From a virus, in the IMG/VR virus record IMGVR_UViG_3300040801_001105, positions 1 through 20,652 of that record: DNA of 20,652 nt; one strand, 5' to 3'. The notes beneath the pieces are model-generated. The model ran no database searches, was not told where the DNA came from, and saw only the letters and a list, made by a program, of their open reading frames with translations. Of this stretch, positions 1 to 6,319 are shown in pieces (the stretch's first letter is position 1; each line of letters begins with the position of its first letter). Both the position numbers and the translations under genes were made by a program.

Positions 1-966
1 AATTAGATTACCAATCAATCCTCTTGGTGAATTAAAGGCATTAGAAAATGATTCTTTTAATGAAAGAATACCATTGTTGAATTTTTCTGAAATACTTTTT
101 AAACCATCTGTCATTCCTTTGATATAGGTTTTAGGATTAAGAATTCTTCCAAGCCTTTTAAAAAGTCCATCATTTGATCTTTGAAGAAATACATATAGAT
201 CATTCATTCTATGCCATATTTCCCTAAGATAGATTGTTATAAATCCATCTCTTCCTTTATCACCTAGAGATTTTTCTACTCCCGAATCAATTTGTTTTAC
301 TTTTTCTAATATCTCAGAAGTCACATTCATTTGGTGTTTTTCTTTATTACCAAATAATAAATGAAATGTTCCCTTTGCAACTGTTTTTATTCCTTTAAAT
401 ATTGCCTGAGAAACAAATTTCAGACCATCCAATAATTTAGATGTTAGATTCTTCAACATATCTTTTAAAGAAGAAAATCCATTTTTGACCATTTCACCCA
501 TTTTTTTAAATGGCGACAAAATTTTATCAACAGTATTCTTTAATGATTTTTGTATAGATTCTTTTAATGAGATTATAGGAGAAACAATCTTCTCTATTAA
601 TAATGAAGAATCATTAAATAGAGAAGATTTTTTTGTCTTTGTTGGGTTTCCTTCTTCTGCATTCGATGTTCTTTGAAAAAACGATCTATTTTGGAATAAA
701 GATGATTCAATGTTTCGTATACTTTTTAATAAAGAAGTTAATAAAATATTAGTAGTATTATTATCAGTTTCTTCTTTTGTTGCCTCTGTATCATTATTTC
801 TTGTTTTTATTTTAATTCTGTTATTATCACTTCTTTTTATTTTATTTTTCATATTAAAAGACTCAGGATTTATAGAATTTCCCTGATCATTATTAGGATC
901 ATTTTCAGAATTATAATTTTTTACTGAATGGATTGTTTCTGAAATGTTTTTTTGATTTTGAGGCAT
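1..966 (-). CDS. Putative tape-measure protein (gp29-like position), 3' end beyond window
   Basis: Open for 322 codons from ATG at 966-964 down to base 1 with no stop, so the C-terminal part lies outside the window. The first ~100 residues are rich in Asn, Lys, Ser and Thr and look disordered. From about residue 120 on there are amphipathic helical stretches (around SPFKKMGEMVKNGF and FVSQAIFKGIKTVAKG) with Lys/Leu periodicity. I see no enzyme motif. The call rests on context: the gene lies directly downstream of a tail-tube gene and a gp26-type frameshift pair, where long-tailed phages keep the tape-measure gene. Tape-measure proteins are helical, poorly conserved, and fix tail length inside the tube. 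No clear ribosome-binding site precedes the ATG. It could instead be another helical virion protein; the length beyond the edge would help decide. It contains a strong inverted repeat at 586-629. Confidence 0.55.
   Translation of the reverse strand, partial: MPQNQKNISETIHSVKNYNSENDPNNDQGNSINPESFNMKNKIKRSDNNRIKIKTRNNDTEATKEETDNNTTNILLTSLLKSIRNIESSLFQNRSFFQRTSNAEEGNPTKTKKSSLFNDSSLLIEKIVSPIISLKESIQKSLKNTVDKILSPFKKMGEMVKNGFSSLKDMLKNLTSKLLDGLKFVSQAIFKGIKTVAKGTFHLLFGNKEKHQMNVTSEILEKVKQIDSGVEKSLGDKGRDGFITIYLREIWHRMNDLYVFLQRSNDGLFKRLGRILNPKTYIKGMTDGLKSISEKFNNGILSLKESFSNAFNSPRGLIGNLI
586..629 (-). repeat. Long inverted repeat (19 bp paired) inside the tape-measure candidate
   Basis: Arms 586-598 and 617-629 are perfect 13-base complements. 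Inside them, 601-606 and 611-616 form a further 6-bp stem closed by a 4-base loop at 607-610, with only a 2-base bulge at 599-600. The mRNA of the minus-strand gene would fold into an almost continuous hairpin in codons ~113-127. It is inside a coding region and is not an obvious terminator. Function unknown. Confidence 0.8.
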
Positions 967-995
967 TTTTTAACGGAACGATAATAATAGTTCTT

Positions 996-1190
996 TTATA
1001 ATTGATTTTCTAATTGATTTTTTATTTGATTTTCTTTTTCAATATGATTATTTAATAGATGTATATATATTTCCCTTTCCCACGGAAGCATTTCTTCTAA
1101 TTCTGTTAACGAACATAATTTATATTCTTGTATTAATACGAAATTTGTATTGTAATAAGAATATAATGATTCATTAGATAGGGCTAGAAA
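996..1190 (-). CDS. gp51-like reading frame without start codon, reached by -1 frameshift from the gp26-like gene
   Basis: This frame is open from 1220 down to the TAA at 996-998, in the -1 frame relative to the gp26-like gene. From the CTA at 1187-1185 it encodes 63 residues, including the tract LEEMLPWEREIYIHLL and an acidic/Lys/Gln helical tail. There is no ATG, GTG or TTG before an internal Met about halfway along, so separate translation of the whole frame is unlikely. It overlaps the end of the upstream gene exactly at a run of nine T on the coding strand. The simplest reading is a fusion product of about 310 residues made by -1 slippage, equivalent to the T part of lambda G-GT and perhaps to T4 gp51. 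The gene ends 29 bases before the tape-measure candidate. A homopolymer sequencing error that splits one gene is the main alternative. Confidence 0.65.
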   Translation of the reverse strand, partial: FLALSNESLYSYYNTNFVLIQEYKLCSLTELEEMLPWEREIYIHLLNNHIEKENQIKNQLENQL

Positions 1191-1927
1191 AAAAAATCTT
1201 TCAATCCTTTTACTTCGACATCATTAATGGTTTCACAAGATTTACATTTGAACTTAACATCATTGGACAAATACGGATAGTCTTCAAAAAATTTTTCAAT
1301 TTTTTGCATTTGTGGTATTGATAAAGAATCAATAAACTCATCTAATTCTTCTGGATCAATGTCCTCTCTAGGATATACTGTTTCCTTATCATAAATCGAT
1401 ACAACAGAATTTTTGATAGTAGTATATACCTGAGATGTTTCTGGTTCTTTATTATCATTATCATCATTTTCTTGAATAATAATGTCATTCAATGAAGGAT
1501 ATCTAAGTACAATTCCAACATCATCTGTCAATTGAATTTTTTGTTTTTCTGGATCATAATTCTTTAATTGTACATCATTGATGATAACATCAACATCGTT
1601 TTCTGCTTCACATTTTTCACAATCTAAACGAACTGTGGTTTTTTCACCGATTGATCTAGATGATATTTGTAAGAAAACAGATTCGGCATCAAAGGAAGGA
1701 AGATTTTTTACATCCATCTTTTTTGTTTTGTCATTATCTACAGAAATAACACAAGACTCAATGATTTCCATAAATGATGCATAGATGTGTTGAATATCAT
1801 CGCTTTCTAATGAAATCAATAGATTTTTTTGTTCCTTAACCAAAAATGGTTTAAATTGGAACTTCTGTTTTGTAGATGGAATTTTTCCAAGATATATAGG
1901 ATGTTTCAGTGATGGTAATTGTTTCAT
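1184..1927 (-). CDS. gp26: gp26-type baseplate hub / tail assembly chaperone (G-like)
   Basis: The 247-residue product begins MKQLPSLKHPIYLGKIPS and then PFLVKEQKNLLISLES, the N-terminal pattern I associate with the T4 gp26 baseplate family (Pfam T4_baseplate). T4 gp26 is about 208 aa. Two CxxC pairs are visible (C103/C106 and C228/C231), suggesting a zinc ribbon. In T4, gp26 is needed for hub assembly. I chose the ATG at 1927-1925, not the GTG 12 bases upstream, because AGGTG sits nine bases before this ATG and overlaps the GTG; this is one of the few clear Shine-Dalgarno sequences here. The gene lies between the tail-tube gene (40-base gap) and the tape-measure candidate. Its last codons run through a T9 slippery site, so I infer a G/GT-type chaperone pair acting on the tape measure in the cytoplasm. 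Confidence 0.75.
   Translation of the reverse strand: MKQLPSLKHPIYLGKIPSTKQKFQFKPFLVKEQKNLLISLESDDIQHIYASFMEIIESCVISVDNDKTKKMDVKNLPSFDAESVFLQISSRSIGEKTTVRLDCEKCEAENDVDVIINDVQLKNYDPEKQKIQLTDDVGIVLRYPSLNDIIIQENDDNDNKEPETSQVYTTIKNSVVSIYDKETVYPREDIDPEELDEFIDSLSIPQMQKIEKFFEDYPYLSNDVKFKCKSCETINDVEVKGLKDFFF
1187..1198 (-). promoter_or_regulatory. Candidate programmed -1 frameshift site (T9 slippery run)
   Basis: On the coding strand the zero frame reads GAT TTT TTT TTC TAG, so nine T (plus-strand A run 1188-1196) lie immediately before the stop at 1184-1186. Slipping back one base on T TTT TTT or T TTT TTC leaves full tRNA-Phe pairing, avoids the stop and enters the 63-codon downstream frame. I do not see a convincing stimulatory stem just downstream. 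Homopolymer T runs are known slippery sequences (HIV-1 uses U UUU UUA). Confidence 0.6.
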
Positions 1928-1967
1928 ATTGTTTTTCACCTAATTATTATATTGCTGTAAGTGTGTT

Positions 1968-2507
1968 TTATGGATTAATAATTTGTCTTCTATCATAGAC
2001 AACAGTAACATTTAACTTTTGTATCTCATTCGCGGATGCATTTCCAAAGTCAATAGGATCAGTCTGAATAGGGAAAACATTGAACAGTTTAATACCTTTT
2101 ATCTTTTCATTGTTTTTATCTAACTGCCATACTTCCCATGATCCGGCTATAATATCTTTCTTATATGATAATTCATATGTAAAAGAATTGACTATTTTCT
2201 CCATCCAAAATGAAAACAATTCTAATATTTTATAGTCTCCATTTAAATGAAATGTGAATGATATTTCTTCTGTCGTAAAGGAATTCGGTGTTCGAATAGG
2301 ATGTGCAGTCGTTGATAATTCTCCTGTGACAATTCGATGTCCAGGCCAATTTGCAACGTCACAGAATATATTCATTTGTTCCATTGATGCAATATATGGT
2401 ACACTAGGAGGAACAGATAGCAGCACTTGATATCTGTTTTTAAATGATGGTCCACCAGCACCATCAAGAAATCCTGAGAAACTTGGAACCGAATAATTGA
2501 CTGCCAT
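1968..2507 (-). CDS. gp19: Tail-tube protein, T4 gp19 family (major tube or tube-initiator paralogue)
   Basis: The 179-residue product is close to the length of T4 gp19 (163 aa). It shows the tube-protein pattern: a start with KNRYQVLLSVPP, a central segment NIFCDVANWPGHRIVTGELS followed by TTEEISFTFHLNGDYKILELFSFW, and a C-terminal strand QKLNVTVVYDRRQI. Such proteins stack as hexameric rings to form the inner tube of the contractile tail. The gene sits next to the gp26-like and tape-measure candidate genes, and no sheath gene is nearby in this window. It could therefore be the major tube protein or a gp54-like tube initiator; the length favours the tube protein. Its own late promoter box lies 40 bases upstream, separated from the start by four hexamer repeats. 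There is no Shine-Dalgarno. Confidence 0.75.
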   Translation of the reverse strand: MAVNYSVPSFSGFLDGAGGPSFKNRYQVLLSVPPSVPYIASMEQMNIFCDVANWPGHRIVTGELSTTAHPIRTPNSFTTEEISFTFHLNGDYKILELFSFWMEKIVNSFTYELSYKKDIIAGSWEVWQLDKNNEKIKGIKLFNVFPIQTDPIDFGNASANEIQKLNVTVVYDRRQIINP

Positions 2508-2509
2508 AT

Positions 2510-2533
2510 ATTGTTATTGTTATTGTTATTGTT
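2510..2533 (-). repeat. Four perfect hexamer repeats in the leader of the tail-tube gene
   Basis: The plus strand reads ATTGTT four times without error (2510-2515, 2516-2521, 2522-2527, 2528-2533), that is AACAAT x4 in the transcript. The array begins three bases upstream of the ATG and fills the space between start codon and late promoter. It should give an unstructured A-rich leader. Copy number could vary by slippage. Confidence 0.85.
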
Positions 2534-2546
2534 GTTACTTTTCTTT

Positions 2547-2554
2547 TATTTATA
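2547..2554 (-). promoter_or_regulatory. T4-type late promoter box upstream of the tail-tube gene
   Basis: The minus strand reads TATAAATA exactly, the consensus -10 element of T4 late promoters, which is read by a gp55-type sigma factor with no -35 element. Transcription would begin near 2541, giving a leader of about 34 bases to the ATG at 2507. The box lies in the intergenic gap after the 213-aa gene, so it would drive the tube, gp26-like and tape-measure genes. Confidence 0.75.
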
Positions 2555-2559
2555 AGGAG

Positions 2560-3201
2560 TTATTGAATCATTTTTCTTGAATCAAAATATACTGTGGTTT
2601 TTGATGCCTTTTGCCATTGTGCATTTTCGAGAAAAATGACTCTCCACCAATCCTCTGGGTGTACCCAATACATTTGAGATTTAACATGTTCTGTTAAATA
2701 GTGTTTGAAACATGGTTTGAAAAAACGGTATTTCTGTGTACTTTTTAATAGATTATATGTTAATGCAAGTCTTGATTTTTCATTAATGACTTGATTCGTT
2801 GTTAAGGTGTCTAATAGAGCATCAAAAAATTTTGCACGTAATACTGGTGGTAAATAGTGGACGTTCATTGAATAAAACCCGCCTTTTGCTTCACCTACAA
2901 TAATTCCTAATGGAAATCGATCCCAATAGGGAAGTGTATCATAATGCTTCGCAGAATAATAGTACATATACATTTGTCCAACAACAGATGTTTGCGCTAC
3001 TCCTGCTACTTCTCTTTTTTCTGTTTCTATTTGTTTTAGAGTTCTTCTTGGAGATAATTTTCTTGTGTATGCTCCAAAGTTATCAAGATGTGCTCTAAGC
3101 CATTGTACAGACTGTTCTTGTTCACGAGGAACTTGTTTTTTTCTGAATACGTCTTTAAGACGATCAAGAAATGAACCAATTTTATGAGAAATTGAAGGCA
3201 T
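2560..3201 (-). CDS. Conserved T4-like phage protein of unknown role (213 aa)
   Basis: I recognise the general type but not a firm function. The core GQMYMYYYSAKHYDTLPYWD then FPLGIIVGEAKGGFYSMNVHYLPPVLRAKFFDALLD resembles proteins found near head and tail completion genes in T4-like cyanophages and relatives. The N-terminus is basic (KIGSFLDRLKDVFRKK) and could be an amphipathic helix; the C-terminus is rich in aromatic residues (MYWVHPEDWWRVIF). No signal peptide, membrane segment or catalytic motif is evident. T4 places gene 2 (DNA end protector) next to gene 4, and a gp4-like gene lies two genes upstream here, so a gp2-like role is possible but only positional. The upstream gene ends five bases before this start; no Shine-Dalgarno is visible. 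Confidence 0.6.
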   Translation of the reverse strand: MPSISHKIGSFLDRLKDVFRKKQVPREQEQSVQWLRAHLDNFGAYTRKLSPRRTLKQIETEKREVAGVAQTSVVGQMYMYYYSAKHYDTLPYWDRFPLGIIVGEAKGGFYSMNVHYLPPVLRAKFFDALLDTLTTNQVINEKSRLALTYNLLKSTQKYRFFKPCFKHYLTEHVKSQMYWVHPEDWWRVIFLENAQWQKASKTTVYFDSRKMIQ

Positions 3202-3206
3202 AGTAT

Positions 3207-3914
3207 TTATTTATTATCGTATCTTTGAACTTTAGTAATTAGACGAACATCGAATACTGCTAATTGAGTTGGTTCATTCGAATGTATGATATGATTTCCA
3301 TCATCGTATGCTGCGTGTATACCGAGGTTTCTTAGAGTTTTATTCCAGATTGCACCGGCTTTATCATTATCATATAGAGAGAAATGTGTTTTTTCTATAT
3401 AATTTTCAATAAGGGACCAAAGATTAAATCCAGGATTTGATTTAAAGTATAGCATATATTTTTCAAAATCATCTAAGACATTAGATGAGTATCTTTTAAT
3501 TTCTTGATAGACGGTATCATCTTTCATTTTACTTGAATACATTTTTTCAATTTTTTCTAGATATTTTTTATATTCGGATGATTTAACTTTGGAAAGGTTG
3601 ATGACACCTGAGTCTGATTTTAATTCAAAGATATTAATATATTTTCTATCACCTGCATATGGAATTTCATCGGTTTTTAATACAAATTTAGAAGGATATG
3701 CATATACTCCTAATGGTCCTGTATGAGAAGCAATTGGTCGAATACCTAATTTTGGAACATCCGTGAACGAAACAAAAGAATTTTTTATTCCTAGAGAACT
3801 CATTTTATTGGCAATATGATAATGATTTTCTATAATATCTATAATGGATACTTTAGGATTTTTATCAGGATTTCTTCTTGCTTCTTTTAAGAACGTTTTA
3901 TACTGTTTTTTCAT
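3207..3914 (-). CDS. Uncharacterised phage protein with possible ADP-ribosyltransferase-like layout (235 aa)
   Basis: Function not recognised. After a basic N-terminus (MKKQYKTFLKEARRNPDK) comes SFVSFTDVPKLGIRP, then GPLGVYAYPSKFVLK, AGDRKYINIFEL, and a C-terminal block IWNKTLRNLGIHAAYDDGNH followed by IIHSNEPTQLAVFDVRLITKV. The order (an early GxYxYP strand, then a late strand ending in a VFD-type segment after a GIHAAYDD-like turn) loosely resembles phage ART-PolyVal-type domains, but I cannot place the catalytic triad. The ATG lies inside the end of the upstream gp4-like gene (17-base overlap) after a purine-rich AAGAAGAAG tract, so translation is probably coupled. It could be a virion protein delivered with the DNA or a packaging accessory. 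Confidence 0.6.
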   Translation of the reverse strand: MKKQYKTFLKEARRNPDKNPKVSIIDIIENHYHIANKMSSLGIKNSFVSFTDVPKLGIRPIASHTGPLGVYAYPSKFVLKTDEIPYAGDRKYINIFELKSDSGVINLSKVKSSEYKKYLEKIEKMYSSKMKDDTVYQEIKRYSSNVLDDFEKYMLYFKSNPGFNLWSLIENYIEKTHFSLYDNDKAGAIWNKTLRNLGIHAAYDDGNHIIHSNEPTQLAVFDVRLITKVQRYDNK

Positions 3915-4386
3915 TCTTTTTTCTTCTTCTTCTTTTTGTATTAGTATTTAATATTCCCATTTGTTTTAATTCATTTTCGGTCCATATTACAAATTTCATA
4001 TTATTTTTGGATGCATATGCTTTCGCTGCTTTCCATTTAGATTGGTTTTTAATATATGTCAATGATTCAGAAATATATCGGTTTGTTTGACGTTGTTTTG
4101 GTTTTTTTATTGGTGGACTTGTTTGTTTATACGGCTTTACTTCGACAAGAAATATTTCTCTATTATTAAAGACAATTTTAAAATCGCAAAAATATCTATG
4201 GATTTTATTGTCCGTTTCACATAGGTATGGTATAATTATTTCTTCAGAATTCCATAAAATTACTTTAGGATTCTGATCACAAAATTTCATTACTTGTCGT
4301 TCCCATAATGATCTGAAGTAAATATTGTCTACATCTCCATCATATTTATTAGGATTTTTTGGTTTGTATTTTCCTTTATAGCTCAT
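3898..4386 (-). CDS. gp4: Head completion protein gp4-like nuclease (T4 gp4/gp50, TnsA-like fold)
   Basis: The 162-residue product has the gp4 signature in order: YFRSLWERQVMKFCDQNP (E29), WNSEEIIIPY, HRYFCDFKI (D68) and FLVEVKPYKQTSPP (E82, K84). E...D...ExK is the pattern of PD-(D/E)xK nucleases, as in the TnsA-like domain. In T4, gp4 acts late in head maturation, before tails join; a role in processing packaged DNA ends is plausible from the fold. This is the first gene of the leftward block, with a late promoter box about 55 bases upstream and a purine-rich AAGAAAGA leader just before the ATG. It overlaps the next gene by 17 bases. In T4 this gene lies beside gene 53; here the neighbourhood is kept but the strand is reversed. 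Confidence 0.9.
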   Translation of the reverse strand: MSYKGKYKPKNPNKYDGDVDNIYFRSLWERQVMKFCDQNPKVILWNSEEIIIPYLCETDNKIHRYFCDFKIVFNNREIFLVEVKPYKQTSPPIKKPKQRQTNRYISESLTYIKNQSKWKAAKAYASKNNMKFVIWTENELKQMGILNTNTKRRRRKKNEKTV

Positions 4387-4404
4387 TCTTTCTTAATTTT
4401 TCTT

Positions 4405-4412
4405 TATAAATA
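4405..4412 (+). promoter_or_regulatory. T4-type late promoter box for the rightward block
   Basis: Exact TATAAATA in the divergent gap. Initiation is expected near 4419, giving a leader of about 54 bases before the gp48 ATG at 4473. It lies to the left of the opposing box at 4440-4447, so the two promoters point towards each other. Confidence 0.8.
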
Positions 4413-4439
4413 ATGTTAATAAACACTCTATTACACGAC

Positions 4440-4447
4440 TATTTATA
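4440..4447 (-). promoter_or_regulatory. T4-type late promoter box for the leftward block
   Basis: The plus strand reads TATTTATA, so the minus strand carries exact TATAAATA. Initiation is expected near 4433, about 47 bases before the gp4-like ATG at 4386. The transcript would overlap the start of the rightward transcript by roughly 15 bases. Confidence 0.8.
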
Positions 4448-4472
4448 AAAAGTACATAACCACAGTAATAAT

Positions 4473-5474
4473 ATGCCAGCTTTAAGATATCCCCTAAACG
4501 AGCTAGATACCGATGTAAAGACAACTCGTATAAAATTTACTGCTTCTGAGACAGGTAAAACGGTTAATGTCGGAAGTGTAATGCTCTATATGCCCCAAGG
4601 AGTATCCTTTGGAGATCAGGCAAATTACGGAACTTTCGAGATGGGTGCTCTTGGAGGTGCAATTCAACGAAAAATTATAGATGAAATTAAAAATGAAATA
4701 GATGCCTCTGGTGAAAGTGTTGGTGCTTGGCAATTTGGAAAAAGAATTGCATCAAAACTTGCATCTAATGCTACAGATTCTATAAAAGGACAATTTAGTT
4801 CATTGGATTCTTCTATTTCTGGAATTGCCAGCGGTTTTGGCAATTTGTCTACATATTTATCTAGACAAATTGCGCCACAAAACATTCAAGACATGATTCG
4901 GTATAATACAAAACAAGTATTAAATCCTAATACACATACATTATTTAATAATGTAGAGGTAAGAACTTTCTCGTTTTCATTTAGAATGATTGCAGAAAGT
5001 TTTGAAGAATCAAGAGCAATAATGATTATTAATAACTTTTTTAGGGAATATATGTATCCAGAAGTCACACAAAGTCCGGGATTTTTGACTAAATTTCCGG
5101 TGACATGGGACATTAAATTTTTATATGGAACAGGTTCAACTTATGAAGAAAATCATTGGATACCTAAAATTCATAAAACATTTTTAACATCGTTCAATAC
5201 AACATATAATAATGAAGCTAATTCGTTTCATAAGCAGGGTGAACCATACGATGTTTCTGTTTCGATGTCATTTATGGAAACAAAAGCATATGATAGAGCT
5301 ACTATTTTAGGTGGAGATGCAGCAGCATCCGAAGCAATGGAAAATGAAACACCAGCAGACGGAAATCCTAATACACCACCAATGGAAGTACCATCCGATG
5401 ATGATGTTACAAATATTATTATTAATGATCCTTTAAATCCTATTAGAACACCAGGAATTAATCCTCTTCCATGA
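4473..5474 (+). CDS. gp48: Baseplate tail-tube cap, gp48-like
   Basis: The 333-residue product is near T4 gp48 in length (364 aa). The N-terminal part is followed by a low-complexity Ser/Gly helix region (residues ~70-125). The C-terminal part carries tube-fold features: NVEVRTFSFSFRMIAESFEE then SRAIMIINNFFREYMYPE, FPVTWDIKFLYGTG, and a closing strand PYDVSVSMSFMETKAYDRA. gp48 and gp54 form the first rings on the hub and nucleate the tube. No separate gp54-like gene lies next to it, so this protein may do both jobs. The last ~55 residues are acidic and Pro/Asn-rich, probably disordered. It is the first gene of the rightward block, with no Shine-Dalgarno but an AATAATATG start context; its stop overlaps the gp53 start as ATGA. 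Confidence 0.8.
   Translation: MPALRYPLNELDTDVKTTRIKFTASETGKTVNVGSVMLYMPQGVSFGDQANYGTFEMGALGGAIQRKIIDEIKNEIDASGESVGAWQFGKRIASKLASNATDSIKGQFSSLDSSISGIASGFGNLSTYLSRQIAPQNIQDMIRYNTKQVLNPNTHTLFNNVEVRTFSFSFRMIAESFEESRAIMIINNFFREYMYPEVTQSPGFLTKFPVTWDIKFLYGTGSTYEENHWIPKIHKTFLTSFNTTYNNEANSFHKQGEPYDVSVSMSFMETKAYDRATILGGDAAASEAMENETPADGNPNTPPMEVPSDDDVTNIIINDPLNPIRTPGINPLP
4840..4873 (+). repeat. 12-bp perfect hairpin inside gp48, overlapping an alternative hairpin
   Basis: Arms 4840-4851 and 4862-4873 are perfect complements around a 10-base loop. A second stem, 4823-4830 with 4838-4845 (8 bp, extendable by G-U pairs), shares bases 4840-4845, so the two structures exclude each other. Confidence 0.6.
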
Positions 5475-6313
5475 GTTATTTTTCATATTTTCCGACAAGG
5501 AATAATCATCCAGTATTTTTAATCAATGACGAAAATACTAAACAAGTTCCTTTAAATATAACATTTCCTGATTTTTTTCGTCATATAGGTCTTTCGCATT
5601 TCGGTGCAAATGATGCTAATTTTTATTATGATAAAATACAAATACTGGATGGAGAAAGACCAGACCAATTATCATATCGTCTCTATGGTTCGACAATATA
5701 TTATTGGACATTTTTTCTTTTAAATGATAATCTTCGATTAGGAGAAGGATTACAATGGCCTTTGTCTCAAAAACAATTAGAAAAGAAAATAGCAATAGAC
5801 TATGAAGGACAAACCATTGTTTCATATGGTAATAAGAATATTACTCCAATAAAAAATCCAATTGTATATACAAAACGTGAATCTTTGGTTAATAAATTCC
5901 AAATCGGTGAAAGAGTACGTGGATTGCTTTCAAAAGTTGAAGGAACTATAGTAAACATTAGACCAGAAATGGGGCAGTTAATCACTAAAGATGTTTCGAC
6001 AGTTTTAGATGAACAATTCTTTAGAGTGGGTGAAACTGTTTTAGGATTAACATCCTCAGATACAATGATATGTGATTCAGCATTATTAAATTATGCAGCA
6101 GTCTATAAATATTTTGATCCAGTGACAGGGAGAGAAATTAATAATAGAAACTTTATTATCACAGATGAAACTCAACCAACCAATGGTATATCATCAATAA
6201 CTTTTGAAGAGCATCTGAAACAGATTAATGAACAATTACGAGTAATAAGAGTATTAAAAAAAGATTCTATAAGAAATTTTGTTGATACTTTCAAACAATT
6301 GATAAAAAGATAA
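5471..6313 (+). CDS. gp53: Baseplate wedge/hub linker gp53
   Basis: Residues 1-~105 carry the gp53 pattern: MSYFSYFPT start, FPDFFRHIGL, YYDKIQILDGERPDQLSYRL and YGSTIYYWTFFLLNDNLRLG, then WPLSQKQLEKKI. The segment resembles a LysM-like fold known from gp53. T4 gp53 is 196 aa; this protein is 280, with extra C-terminal sequence (IGERVRGLLSKVEGTIVNIR and a Lys/Arg-rich tail). In T4, gp53 clamps neighbouring wedges together and onto the hub to complete the baseplate. The start codon overlaps the gp48 stop (ATGA), so translation is likely coupled. The hub gene follows six bases after the stop. Confidence 0.88.
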   Translation: MSYFSYFPTRNNHPVFLINDENTKQVPLNITFPDFFRHIGLSHFGANDANFYYDKIQILDGERPDQLSYRLYGSTIYYWTFFLLNDNLRLGEGLQWPLSQKQLEKKIAIDYEGQTIVSYGNKNITPIKNPIVYTKRESLVNKFQIGERVRGLLSKVEGTIVNIRPEMGQLITKDVSTVLDEQFFRVGETVLGLTSSDTMICDSALLNYAAVYKYFDPVTGREINNRNFIITDETQPTNGISSITFEEHLKQINEQLRVIRVLKKDSIRNFVDTFKQLIKR

Positions 6314-6319
6314 AATATT

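Noticed and set aside
485-676. Plus-strand 63-codon frame
   Set aside because: Antisense to the uninterrupted 322-codon tape-measure candidate and overlapping its hairpin; no independent support.
1285-1306. 9-bp AT-rich hairpin with a GAAA loop on the minus strand
   Set aside because: Hairpins of this length are expected several times by chance in this composition.
1937-1939. GTG as start of the gp26-like gene
   Set aside because: The GTG is part of the AGGTG ribosome-binding sequence nine bases before the ATG at 1927-1925, which also matches the family N-terminus better.
2910-3098. Plus-strand 62-codon frame with a long hydrophobic run
   Set aside because: Antisense shadow of the 213-aa gene; the hydrophobic run is the complement of its Lys/Arg/Glu-rich stretch.
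3204-3211. Near-match late promoter (AATAAATA on the minus strand) before the 213-aa gene
   Set aside because: One mismatch, and too close to the ATG at 3201 to give a leader.
3878-4090. Plus-strand frame of 70 codons rich in Phe/Leu that looks like a membrane peptide
   Set aside because: It is antisense to Lys/Asn-rich codons of the gp4-like gene and the start of the next gene; reversing AAA/AAT-rich codons gives Phe/Leu/Ile runs. No start signal.
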